From an uncultured Maribacter sp. (GTDB taxonomy: Bacteria > Bacteroidota > Bacteroidia > Flavobacteriales > Flavobacteriaceae): a stretch of 64,000 nucleotides of DNA. The position numbers and the translations under genes are program-made. Location of the stretch: NCBI GenBank assembly GCA_947498505.1, contig CANMKG010000002.1, positions 669,251 to 733,250 of the forward strand, read 5' to 3'. Numbering within the stretch: the stretch's first letter is position 1; every line of letters starts with the position of its first letter. The notes under the pieces are model-generated. The model saw nothing but the letters and a program-made list of their open reading frames with translations, did no database searches and was not told where the DNA came from. Positions 55,937 through 64,000 of the stretch are shown here, in pieces.

Positions 55937-57742
55937 ATGAATAAATTAAGTGTTGTTTTTTACTGCATGTTTATGCAGGGTATTGTTATGGCTTTTGGGC
56001 AAATCGCGTCTGATTGTACTAATGCAATTCCTATATGTAGTAACACACCTATAAATGGAGGCACTTCTGGATTTGGCTTGGATGATTTTAATGGAGGACA
56101 AACTAGTGGTTGTTTAGAAAGAACAACTAGCGGTTTTATTGAAACAAATTCTGCCTGGTATAGGTTTAGAACCGGTGCAAGTGGTCAATTAGGGTTTAAT
56201 ATTGGAAGTGATATTAATGAGGATTGGGACTTTGCGCTCTATAGAAGTTCTGATTGTAATAATCTTGGAGAACCAGTTCGTTGTAATTACTTTGAGAATA
56301 ATGGAGATTTTGCTTTTACCGGCGTTGGGGAAGATCCAACAGGAGCTATGAATTCAGATTTGTATGATGATTGGCTTCAGGTAGAACCAGGAGAGGAATA
56401 TTATATATTGATTAATAATTTTAGTAATACAAATTCGGGTTTTTCCATTCAGTTTTCAGGAAATATTTTTGTAACCAATCCGGTTGATGCTTTAGATTGT
56501 TCTATTATAACAAACCTCCTGGGTCCTCCAATTGCAGCATGTGATTCTGATACTGTTACTTTGGATGCTACGACTTCAGGAGCTATTAGCTATGAGTGGT
56601 TTTTGTCTCTTGATAATGGTGTTACTTATACCCCACTCCCTACGGAAGTGAATGCGACTTTAGATGTTGCTGTTTCTGCTTTATATAGAGTTCGTGTTGG
56701 TATTAGCGGAGCACCTTCAATTCCTAGTGAAGTACAGGTGTCTTTTGCGCCTCCAGTTACCGCTTTTCCTATTGCTGATGCCGTAATGTGTTCTGGAGAT
56801 GGTAGTTATGATTTGTCACAAAAAAACAATGAAGTTTTAAATGGAGATACATCAAACGAGTTTGTGGTTAACTATTTTGCTACTGAAAATGATGCAATTC
56901 TTGGAGAAAACGTTTTACCTGTTAATTATACTCCAACAGTAACTCAAGATGTTTATACGCGTGTATCGTCAATAGAAAACCCAAGTTGTTTTGATATTGA
57001 ACAATTTGAAATAACAGTACTAGAAACACCTAATTTAACCTTTGAAGAAAATGTTTTTTTGTGTGAGGGAGTCACATCGACTATTATTGGAGAAACGGTC
57101 CCGAATCCTGCTTATTCATATGCTTGGAGCACTGGAGAAACAACACCAAATATTACAATTAATCAGGCTGGAAGTTATATGCTTACTACGGTAAATACCG
57201 TTGGCAGTGAAAGTTGTCTTGCAACAAGAACGGTTACTGTTGTAATTTCGCGAAGTCCATCTATAGTTGATGTTGATATTGAAGGTTTACAAGATAATAA
57301 TAGAGTAACCGTAATGACTGATGTTGAAGGAGATTTTGAATATCAATTAGATGATGCTGAACCTCAAAACAGTAACATATTTTCAAATGTTTCAGCTGGA
57401 GAACATACCGTGCAAATTATAGATTTAAATGGGTGCGGTACTGTTTCAGAAGATATTGTAGTTGTAGGGTATAACAAGTTTTTTACGCCAAACGGAGATG
57501 GTCCAAATGATGAATGGACTATTTATGGAATGTCTGAATTGGTGAATCCTATGGTTTCCATTTACGATAGGTACGGAAAACTTTTGCATCAATTATACGG
57601 AAATGTAACATCTTGGGATGGCACTTTTAATGGCAAACCAATGCCATCTACCGACTACTGGTTTAAGCTTTCTTATACTGATAATACTGGCCAGCAAAGA
57701 GAAGCTAAGTATATAAATAGTCATTTTGCGCTAAGGCGCTAA
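55937..57742 (+). CDS. T9SS type-B cargo protein, tandem copy 1
   Basis: A 601-residue secreted protein. A signal peptide (VVFYCMFMQGIVMAFGQ) is followed by a Cys-rich N-terminal domain (DCTNAIPICSNTPINGG, TNSAWYRFRTGASGQLGF, EYYILINNFSNTNSGFSIQF). Ig-like repeats follow (LDATTSGAISYEWFLSLDNG, SYAWSTGETTPNITINQAGS). The C-terminal ~90 residues are a type-B sorting domain (FFTPNGDGPNDEWTIYGMSE, VSIYDRYGKLL, SWDGTFNGKPMPSTDYWFKL). This directs export through the type IX system to the surface. The next gene has the same architecture at shorter length. The ligand is unknown. Confidence 0.9.
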   Translation: MNKLSVVFYCMFMQGIVMAFGQIASDCTNAIPICSNTPINGGTSGFGLDDFNGGQTSGCLERTTSGFIETNSAWYRFRTGASGQLGFNIGSDINEDWDFALYRSSDCNNLGEPVRCNYFENNGDFAFTGVGEDPTGAMNSDLYDDWLQVEPGEEYYILINNFSNTNSGFSIQFSGNIFVTNPVDALDCSIITNLLGPPIAACDSDTVTLDATTSGAISYEWFLSLDNGVTYTPLPTEVNATLDVAVSALYRVRVGISGAPSIPSEVQVSFAPPVTAFPIADAVMCSGDGSYDLSQKNNEVLNGDTSNEFVVNYFATENDAILGENVLPVNYTPTVTQDVYTRVSSIENPSCFDIEQFEITVLETPNLTFEENVFLCEGVTSTIIGETVPNPAYSYAWSTGETTPNITINQAGSYMLTTVNTVGSESCLATRTVTVVISRSPSIVDVDIEGLQDNNRVTVMTDVEGDFEYQLDDAEPQNSNIFSNVSAGEHTVQIIDLNGCGTVSEDIVVVGYNKFFTPNGDGPNDEWTIYGMSELVNPMVSIYDRYGKLLHQLYGNVTSWDGTFNGKPMPSTDYWFKLSYTDNTGQQREAKYINSHFALRR

Positions 57743-57862
57743 AAACGTTGCATTTTATGTATTTCATCGATTAAGTGCTAAAATTATTCGTCCATTATAC
57801 TAAAAATGCTTAGCCGTAGTTATACTATTGACCAAAAAGGTATAATGTTTAGCCCCAAAACT

Positions 57863-59311
57863 ATGCGAAAACTTGTTTGTGCAGCTTTCTTGATATTGTC
57901 TTATTTAACTGTAAACGCGCAAAACCCTGGTTCTGCGGATTGTAGAACCGCAATTCCAATATGTGCAGATGCCTCTATTGATAATACTGTTGATGGAGTG
58001 GGAGATGTAGATGATTTTGACCCTGATGTGATTAGTTTTACCGGTTGTTTAGGAAAAGGGGGTATTGATGCAGATGGTAATATAGAGTTTAATAGTGCTT
58101 GGTTTGTTTTTAGAGCAGGTAGAGATGGGCAATTAGGCTTTGATATAGAAGCTCTACCAATTTCAGGAAATGATAGTCCGTCTGCTGAAATAGATTTTGC
58201 CTTATACGGTCCAGATGTTGATTGTGCTGATATAAGCGGAGGTATTGAGCCTATACGTTGTAACTATGAAGCTAATGAAACTGATTTTACAGGCTTAGGA
58301 GTAAATAATGGTTATTTAGATGGTAGTAGTAGAGAAGGAGAACCTTATTATACTGATAGTGAAAATACCTATGATGAGTGGCTGGATGTTCAAGAAGGTG
58401 AAATATATTATTTATTTATAAATAATTTTGAAGCAAATTTAAACGGAGATCCTGAGCCTTTTAAAATTACATTCACCGGAAGTTCAGTTGATGCGGATGC
58501 TGATAGTGCTTTGGATTGTGATTTTAGAGACCAGTTTTTAGGGCAAGATATTAGTGCATGTGCAGGTGATATGGTGACACTAAGTGCTTTAAATTCTCCT
58601 GCAGGGTCTGATATAGTAAATATTCAATGGAGTGCAGATTACGATGGTGATGGAGTTCCAGAAGTTAATTTAGCTGGCGGTGGTCTTTTTGGAGCAGAAT
58701 TGGAAGTTACAACTACAGGAAATTATTTTGTGCGTATCGAAACCAGTGCAGGGCCAACTTTTCCTGTGTTAGATGATATTATGGTTACGTTTTATGATCC
58801 TCCTAATGATTCAGATGTGTCCGTTGAAATTATAGATACCAATTTAGCTATTGATCCTGATAGAAATGATGTGGAAATTGTTATAGCTAGTCCAGAAGTT
58901 TATGAATACGCTATTAACGGTGGTGAATTTCAAGACGAAGCTATTTTTAGAGATATCCCTTCAGGAATAAATACCGTAATTGTACGCAATAGATATGGGT
59001 GTGGAGAAACAAACCCAATAGAGTTTTTGGTGATAGGTTACGATAAGTTTTTTACTCCAAATGGTGATGCGGCTAATGATACATGGAATATTAGAGGGGT
59101 AGAGCAATTAGTAAACCCTAGAACATATATTTATGATAGATACGGCAAATTACTTGCGCAAATAGAGCCTGGGGCTTTGGGTTGGGATGGCACTTACAAC
59201 GGTAGACGAATGCCTTCAACCGATTATTGGTTTAGGTTTGAATACAGTCAAGACGAGTCAGGTGTTAGAGTAGCAAAGCTTAGAAAAACACATTTTAGTC
59301 TTAAACGATAA
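57863..59311 (+). CDS. T9SS type-B cargo protein, tandem copy 2
   Basis: It is related to its upstream neighbour: RTAIPICADASIDNTVDG, NSAWFVFRAGRDGQLGFDIE and EGEIYYLFINNF, then one Ig-like region (WSADYDGDGVPEVNLAGGG), then the sorting domain FFTPNGDAANDTWNIRG, YIYDRYGKLLAQIEPG and MPSTDYWFRFEY. Start choice is uncertain: ATGs at 57806, 57845 and 57863 are in frame, and the last gives the most usual signal peptide (MRKLVCAAFLILSYLTVNAQ). It is about 100-120 residues shorter than copy 1, consistent with loss or gain of an Ig-like repeat. It is 120 bp downstream, possibly in one transcript. Confidence 0.88.
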   Translation: MRKLVCAAFLILSYLTVNAQNPGSADCRTAIPICADASIDNTVDGVGDVDDFDPDVISFTGCLGKGGIDADGNIEFNSAWFVFRAGRDGQLGFDIEALPISGNDSPSAEIDFALYGPDVDCADISGGIEPIRCNYEANETDFTGLGVNNGYLDGSSREGEPYYTDSENTYDEWLDVQEGEIYYLFINNFEANLNGDPEPFKITFTGSSVDADADSALDCDFRDQFLGQDISACAGDMVTLSALNSPAGSDIVNIQWSADYDGDGVPEVNLAGGGLFGAELEVTTTGNYFVRIETSAGPTFPVLDDIMVTFYDPPNDSDVSVEIIDTNLAIDPDRNDVEIVIASPEVYEYAINGGEFQDEAIFRDIPSGINTVIVRNRYGCGETNPIEFLVIGYDKFFTPNGDAANDTWNIRGVEQLVNPRTYIYDRYGKLLAQIEPGALGWDGTYNGRRMPSTDYWFRFEYSQDESGVRVAKLRKTHFSLKR

Positions 59312-59329
59312 AGTCGGTAAGCTCTCTTA

Positions 59330-60832
59330 TTAGAAATTAATGGTATAGCTTAATGTGGCGTTTGTATTTGTATGACTAATCAATGCTGGAGTATTTAATC
59401 CAGTGTTAAATAAAAAATCATTTACATCTTGTTTTGTTTGGTTGACAGCCAAATCTAAACGACTGCTTCCAAAGCTAAAACCAATTCCACCAGAATATCC
59501 TTGTAAATCTCCAATAGTTGTGTTTTTAAAAGGGCTGGTTTTAAATTTATATCCACCTCTAAGGCTAATTCTGCCAGCACGATATTCTCCACCCAAGCGA
59601 TATGTAGAAACTTGTCCAAGTTGATTGGAAATATCTTCGTTTGGTATTGAAAAATCTACGTCAGTTGTTGTTTTTAACTTAGCCTGAGACATATCTTGGT
59701 AGTCATAGTCAAAACTCAATAGTCCATTTTTTCCAAATATTAAAGCCAAACTTCCAGTAAGTTTGCTTGGAGTTATAATGGTATATGGGTCATATCTATT
59801 AACTAAATTAAAATCTATTTGTTCAATATCAACATCCGCGATATCGGAAAAAACACGTTGGGAGAAATCATCGGTCAATCTATACCAAGTTGGTGTTTGG
59901 TAGCTTACTCCAACTCTAACCATATCGTTTAGTTTTGCAATTGCACCGATATTTGCAGAGTAACCAGAACCTTCAGTTTGTAAGAGGTTGTCGAACTCTG
60001 TTGATTGTATTGGCGAGCCAGAGTTATAGCCAGTTTCTGTAAATTCGTCATACTTTTCAAATACAATGTTTTGTACGTTTATAGCGGCTCCTATATATAA
60101 GAAATCCTCATATTGACCAGCAACATTCAATGTAAACTTGCTGTTAAAACCTGAAGAAGTTCTTAATAGTCTTTGGTTTACAGAGCTATATTCTGCATTT
60201 CTAATATAGGTAGTAGTTGCGTTATCATCCACAGTAGGGTCAATAATTCCACCAAAGAAGCCTAAAAATGCCTGTTGGTCTAAAAAACCTAAATCAGAAC
60301 CAATGTTTAGGTAAGCATCTGCAACATTTTCGTTTTCTTGTAATAGCAAATTTCCAAATGGAGTTCCATTTGCATTTTCTAAAAAATAATTATCAACTCC
60401 TTGATTGCTTGCTCCAGATATAAACACTTGGTTTTCATAATTTTCGACAACATCATAATTTGCTGCTATTGCAATTTTTTGCCAACCTGAATCTCTTCCG
60501 TTACTTTTAAAAACCATAACACCTCCAACTTGGTTAATGTCTATGTCATGATTAATTTCGCTATTTACACTGTTAAAGTATCTTGCAGAATTGTCTTTAA
60601 TATAGTGTGTGCCAGAAATAGTTAACAGCGTGTTGTTAAAGACGGCAGCTCCTGCAGGGTTAATAGTAGTGGCAGATAAATCACCACCCAGTGCACCAAA
60701 AGCACCAGACATACTTTGAAAACGAGCTGTTCCTTGCGTGTTATCTGTTCCAAATCTAAGAACATCATTAATTCCTTGCGCGGTAACAACGGTACATAGC
60801 AATGCCATTATGAAAGTTAAAAGGCTTTTCAT
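59330..60832 (-). CDS. FadL/OmpP1-like outer-membrane transport protein
   Basis: A 500-residue barrel with signal peptide MKSLLTFIMALLCTVVTAQ. The N-terminal plug/hatch pattern FQSMSGAFGALGGDLSATTINPAGAAVF is typical of OmpP1/FadL-like proteins (hydrophobic substrate transport). Alternating strands follow: GYSANIGAIAKLNDMVRVGVSYQTPTWY, GLLSFDYDYQDMSQAKLK and YRAGRISLRGGYKFKTSPF. The last strand ends NATLSYTINF, an expected C-terminal aromatic. It ends only 18 bp from the stop of the convergent T9SS gene. Confidence 0.87.
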   Translation of the reverse strand: MKSLLTFIMALLCTVVTAQGINDVLRFGTDNTQGTARFQSMSGAFGALGGDLSATTINPAGAAVFNNTLLTISGTHYIKDNSARYFNSVNSEINHDIDINQVGGVMVFKSNGRDSGWQKIAIAANYDVVENYENQVFISGASNQGVDNYFLENANGTPFGNLLLQENENVADAYLNIGSDLGFLDQQAFLGFFGGIIDPTVDDNATTTYIRNAEYSSVNQRLLRTSSGFNSKFTLNVAGQYEDFLYIGAAINVQNIVFEKYDEFTETGYNSGSPIQSTEFDNLLQTEGSGYSANIGAIAKLNDMVRVGVSYQTPTWYRLTDDFSQRVFSDIADVDIEQIDFNLVNRYDPYTIITPSKLTGSLALIFGKNGLLSFDYDYQDMSQAKLKTTTDVDFSIPNEDISNQLGQVSTYRLGGEYRAGRISLRGGYKFKTSPFKNTTIGDLQGYSGGIGFSFGSSRLDLAVNQTKQDVNDFLFNTGLNTPALISHTNTNATLSYTINF

Positions 60833-60867
60833 GGTTTATTTTTTTAGTAAAGTTTTTGAAATATCAT

Positions 60868-62157
60868 TTAGTTTCTACGCCCTCTTCCTCCTGAAGATCT
60901 AGAGCCACCAGAACTTCTTGAGCTACTTCCTGAACTTCTATAACTGCTTCCTGAACTTCTACTACTGCTTCGTCCAGAGCTATAACTGCTTCTTGAGCTG
61001 CTACTGCTTCTGCTAGGGCTATAGCTTCTACTTCTTGAAGGGGTAGAAGAGCTTCTGTAACTACTGCTTCTAGATGTTCTGTTTCCTGAGCTTCTGTAAG
61101 TTGAACGACTAGGTGATGTTGCTCTAGATGTTCTTGATGTACCACTACTACGGTAAGCACTGCTTCTTCTAGGAGTTGTGCTTCTATAATATTGATTTGT
61201 TCTAGAACTACTACTTCTTGGTGTAGCTCTGGTGCTTCTACTCGCGCGGTAAGCTCTATTTTGGTCTACTCCCACAATTCGTCTAGAAGTTGTATTACTT
61301 CTATAACTTCGAGAGTTTCTAGATGGAGTACTTCTTCTTGTAATTGTGTTTCGGTTTGCTAAAGCTGTGGAGCGTGAAGTGTTTCTGTAGCTACGAGAAC
61401 TTCTAGAATTTGTATTATATGTTGATCTGCCACGAACCGTACTTCTTGAGTTTCCGGCTACAGGATAATTGCTTCTGGTGTAACCTCTGCGTCCATAAGT
61501 ACGAGCATAATTGTTATAGTATCCATATCTGCTATAGTTGCCGTATCCGTAGGCATAACCATAAGGCGGGCAATAAAACGGGCTATTAAAACCGCCCCAA
61601 CCGTATCCGTATCCACCCCAGCCCCGGTAATTCCATCTGTTCCATCTATTCCATCCATAATAGTTCCAACCAAGACCACCCCAGCCCCAGTTATTCCAAC
61701 CCCAATTATTCCAGCCAAAGCCACCCCAACCCCAGTTGTTCCATCCATTATCATGAACATTTATGGTCACCTGAGTGGAGTTGTCACCCCAAGCTCCAAA
61801 ACCGTCATAATCGTTATCAGGACTATAATAATCTGTTAGTTGAGATTCATTAATACTATCATTTTCAACAGAACTTGAATAAGAATCTACATCAGTAAAA
61901 ATTTCGTCATCCAAAATCTCGTTGTATTGGTCAGCTTTTTGACCAAAATAGTCTGAATATGTACTGTTTTTATTATTTTTTTTAGGTGCTACTTGGGTTT
62001 GTCTATTTTCAACAACCGTAGTACTATTACCTGAGTAAATACCATCATTGTCATAATACGACGCTGGTTGGTAAGTACCACAAGAAACTATAACAATGCC
62101 AAGAAACGCCAACATAGCAATTGCGCGAATTCTTGAGTGAGGTGTAGAGTGTATCAT
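60868..62157 (-). CDS. Trp/Gly- and Ser/Arg-rich low-complexity lipoprotein
   Basis: The 429 residues begin with a lipobox leader (LAFLGIVIVSC, Cys26). After an acidic linker (residues 40-135) comes a Trp/Gly/Asn-repeat tract (about 138-190, repeats of GWNNWGWGG). A Tyr/Gly tract (to about 225) and a very Ser/Arg-rich tail (about 228-429, with TSRSSR and RSSSY repeats) follow, ending GGRGRRN. The tail has extreme positive charge and no folded domain; it might bind nucleic acid, anionic polysaccharide or LPS. Trp/Gly runs resemble those in surface-anchored or adhesive proteins. It lies divergently beside proS, which gives no functional clue. Minus-strand frames inside it also stay open because of the repeats. 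Confidence 0.85.
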   Translation of the reverse strand: MIHSTPHSRIRAIAMLAFLGIVIVSCGTYQPASYYDNDGIYSGNSTTVVENRQTQVAPKKNNKNSTYSDYFGQKADQYNEILDDEIFTDVDSYSSSVENDSINESQLTDYYSPDNDYDGFGAWGDNSTQVTINVHDNGWNNWGWGGFGWNNWGWNNWGWGGLGWNYYGWNRWNRWNYRGWGGYGYGWGGFNSPFYCPPYGYAYGYGNYSRYGYYNNYARTYGRRGYTRSNYPVAGNSRSTVRGRSTYNTNSRSSRSYRNTSRSTALANRNTITRRSTPSRNSRSYRSNTTSRRIVGVDQNRAYRASRSTRATPRSSSSRTNQYYRSTTPRRSSAYRSSGTSRTSRATSPSRSTYRSSGNRTSRSSSYRSSSTPSRSRSYSPSRSSSSSRSSYSSGRSSSRSSGSSYRSSGSSSRSSGGSRSSGGRGRRN

Positions 62158-62252
62158 CCTTGTAAAATTAATTGTTGAACAATATAAAAATAACTAGTTT
62201 TACCGAATTATTTTTCTGTTACAATCACAAGTTTTGTGCCAAACTACATATA

Positions 62253-63728
62253 ATGAGTAAAAAATTAACAAAGAGAAGCGAGGATTATTCTAAATGGTAT
62301 AACGAACTTGTCGTTAAAGCCGATTTGGCTGAAAATTCAGGAGTGAGGGGGTCAATGGTTATTAAGCCATATGGCTATGCTATTTGGGAGAAAATGCAGG
62401 CTGAGTTAGATAGAATGTTTAAAGAAACAGGTCATGAAAATGCATATTTTCCACTTTTTATACCTAAATCTTACCTGAGTAAAGAAGCAAGTCACGTTGA
62501 AGGTTTTGCTAAAGAATGCGCAGTTGTAACCCACTATAGATTAAAAAATGCAGAAGATGGTTCTGGTGTAATCGTAGATCCGGAAGCTAAATTGGAAGAA
62601 GAGCTTATTGTAAGACCAACATCTGAAACTATTATCTGGGATACATATAGAAAATGGATTCAGTCATATAGAGACTTACCTTTGTTAATTAACCAGTGGG
62701 CAAATGTTGTACGCTGGGAAATGCGTACACGTCTTTTCCTTCGTACCGCTGAATTTTTATGGCAAGAAGGACATACGGCCCATGCAACTGAAAAAGAGGC
62801 TGTTGAAGAAGCGGAACAAATGATGCATGTTTATGCAGATTTTGCAGAAAATCATATGGCGGTTCCCGTAATAAAAGGAGTGAAAACAGAAAGCGAAAGA
62901 TTTGCAGGGGCAGTAGAAACCTATTGCATTGAGGCCTTAATGCAGGATGGAAAGGCATTACAAGCAGGTACCTCTCACTTTTTAGGGCAAAATTTTGCCA
63001 AGGCTTTTGATGTTAAATTCGCAAATAAAGAAGGAAAAAAAGAGCACGTTTGGGCAACCTCTTGGGGTGTTTCTACACGTTTAATGGGAGCGCTGGTAAT
63101 GACGCACAGTGATGATAATGGATTAGTTTTGCCTCCAAAATTGGCGCCAATACAGGTTGTAATTGTTCCTATTTATAAAGGTTTAGAGCAGTTAGATATT
63201 ATTTCGGAAAAAGTAAGCCCTTTGGTGAAAGAATTGCGAGCTAAAGGTATTTCGGTAAAATTTGACTCTAGAGATACTCATAAACCAGGGTTTAAGTTTA
63301 ATGAATATGAGCTTAAAGGTGTTCCTGTACGTTTAGCCATTGGCCAACGTGATTTAGAAAATGGAACTTATGAAGTAGCACGTAGAGATACTTTAGAAAA
63401 GGAAACTGTTCCTGCTGAGGAGGTAATTTCTAAGATAGAGTTTTTAATGAAAGATATTCAGGCGAATATTTATAAAAAAGCCGCTGATTATAGGAAAGAG
63501 CACATTACAGAGGTTGATTCTTACGAAGAATTCAAAGATGTAATAGAAAACAAAGGAGGATTTGTTGCGGCTCACTGGGATGGTACTACAATATCTGAGG
63601 ATAAAATAAAAGAGGAAACAAAAGCTACAATTCGCTGTATACCTATTGATGCTAAGGAAGAATCTGGTACCTGTATTATCTCAGGAAAACCTTCTGCAAA
63701 AAGAGTGTTATTTGCAAAAGCATATTAA
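62253..63728 (+). CDS. proS: Prolyl-tRNA synthetase, archaeal/eukaryote-like short form
   Basis: A class II synthetase that charges tRNA-Pro. The start at 62253 ([20 protein letters not shown]) is chosen over the ATG at 62172, which would add 27 residues not typical of the family and would lie 15 bp from the divergent lipoprotein. The catalytic core shows [66 protein letters not shown] (motif 2), [13 protein letters not shown] and [23 protein letters not shown]. The protein has 491 residues and lacks the ~180-residue editing insertion of proteobacterial ProRS. A C-terminal zinc-binding-like domain ([22 protein letters not shown]) ends the chain. Confidence 0.95.
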   Translation: MSKKLTKRSEDYSKWYNELVVKADLAENSGVRGSMVIKPYGYAIWEKMQAELDRMFKETGHENAYFPLFIPKSYLSKEASHVEGFAKECAVVTHYRLKNAEDGSGVIVDPEAKLEEELIVRPTSETIIWDTYRKWIQSYRDLPLLINQWANVVRWEMRTRLFLRTAEFLWQEGHTAHATEKEAVEEAEQMMHVYADFAENHMAVPVIKGVKTESERFAGAVETYCIEALMQDGKALQAGTSHFLGQNFAKAFDVKFANKEGKKEHVWATSWGVSTRLMGALVMTHSDDNGLVLPPKLAPIQVVIVPIYKGLEQLDIISEKVSPLVKELRAKGISVKFDSRDTHKPGFKFNEYELKGVPVRLAIGQRDLENGTYEVARRDTLEKETVPAEEVISKIEFLMKDIQANIYKKAADYRKEHITEVDSYEEFKDVIENKGGFVAAHWDGTTISEDKIKEETKATIRCIPIDAKEESGTCIISGKPSAKRVLFAKAY

Positions 63729-63753
63729 AAATTAAAAAAAAAATATGTAGCTC

Positions 63754-63783
63754 TTGCGATAGTAAAAAATAATTGTATTTTTG
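63754..63783 (+). promoter_or_regulatory. Bacteroidota-type promoter of the tRNA-Glu pair
   Basis: TTG (63754-63756) and TATTTTTG (63776-63783) are separated by 19 bp, matching the -33/-7 consensus. The first tRNA begins 23 bp later. Confidence 0.7.
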
Positions 63784-63805
63784 CATCCGCAATTGTGCAA
63801 AGTAT

Positions 63806-63877
63806 GGTCCGTTCGTCTAGGGGTTAGGACGCCAGGTTTTCATCCTGGTAACAGGGGTTCGATTCCCCTACGGACTA
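63806..63877 (+). tRNA. tRNA-Glu (anticodon TTC), copy 1
   Basis: The acceptor stem GGTCCGT pairs with ACGGACT (one G-T pair). The anticodon arm is CCAGG-TTTTCAT-CCTGG with anticodon TTC, and the T-arm is CAGGGGTTCGATTCCCCTA. CCA is not encoded. It is 72 nt long. Confidence 0.97.
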
Positions 63878-63924
63878 CAAGAGTTTATGATTTTAATATT
63901 GTAAATTTTTATTTTATTGGTTTT

Positions 63925-63996
63925 GGTCCGTTCGTCTAGGGGTTAGGACGCCAGGTTTTCATCCTGGTAACAGGGGTTCGATTCCCCTACGGACTA
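63925..63996 (+). tRNA. tRNA-Glu (anticodon TTC), copy 2
   Basis: Identical over all 72 nt to copy 1 and separated from it by 47 bp. The pair continues to the end of the window, where only CAAG follows. Confidence 0.97.
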
Positions 63997-64000
63997 CAAG

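Noticed and set aside
60864..61160. 98-residue frame rich in E, A, V and Q inside the Ser/Arg lipoprotein gene
   Set aside because: It is a shifted-frame reading of the same Ser/Arg codon repeats; repeats keep several frames open.
63878..63924. Attachment-site duplication from the repeated tRNA-Glu
   Set aside because: The whole tRNA is duplicated with normal structure and no integrase is nearby; a simple tandem tRNA pair explains it.

Overview
The window looks like a marine member of the Flavobacteriaceae (Bacteroidota). The DNA is AT-rich. Genes lack clear Shine-Dalgarno sites and are preceded by A-rich leaders. Two promoters match the Bacteroidota pattern (TTG or TTTG, about 19-21 nt, TAnnTTTG). 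There are type IX secretion 'gliding-motility' C-terminal domains, a fused SecDF, a short archaeal/eukaryote-like ProRS, and a tmRNA with the tag GENNYALAA. No phage, IS element, CRISPR array, rRNA or origin was seen.

Region A (1-16.5 kb) is accessory and carbohydrate-related. It opens with the 3' end of an unknown gene and a decayed DUF5703-type gene. Two parallel cassettes follow, each a GH97 lipoprotein next to a GH29 alpha-L-fucosidase (792-4301 and 13089-16487). Between them lies a minus-strand four-gene operon (11542 down to 4362) of the kind best known from Planctomycetes and Verrucomicrobia: a PSCyt1/DUF1549/LamG/DUF1553 c-type cytochrome lipoprotein, a Tat-exported DUF1501 protein, a Tat-exported NHL propeller, and a DUF2231/cytochrome/leucine-rich-repeat membrane protein. 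Divergent from this operon is a membrane-anchored winged-helix regulator with an unrecognised extracytoplasmic domain. Together this resembles a satellite locus for attacking a fucose- and perhaps galactose- or glucose-containing algal glycan, with an uncharacterised redox-linked module in the middle. No SusC/SusD pair or sulfatase is visible. This is the strongest candidate here for undescribed biology.

Region B (16.5-29.6 kb) holds tmRNA, a saccharopine-dehydrogenase-like enzyme, a CreD/winged-helix/membrane-protein module flanked by two DUF1361 paralogues, a DUF3857 transglutaminase-like protein, kdsA, typA/bipA, a META lipoprotein, a ROK/polyphosphate-glucokinase-like kinase and ftsE.

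Region C (29.8-41.2 kb) holds a 1007-residue TPR protein followed by an outer-membrane barrel, a dihaem SO2930-like cytochrome, an OmpA-family protein, a DUF2911 protein, asnB and an SLC13-type transporter.

Region D (41.5-64 kb) is mostly housekeeping: gyrB, a DUF6588 protein, mdh, secDF, a twin ABC ATPase, a GNAT/DUF192/lgt/yidD/cysS/folE run, two tandem T9SS type-B cargo proteins, a FadL-like porin, a very low-complexity Trp/Gly and Ser/Arg lipoprotein, proS, and two identical tRNA-Glu genes. Convergent gene pairs are commonly separated by bidirectional hairpin terminators.
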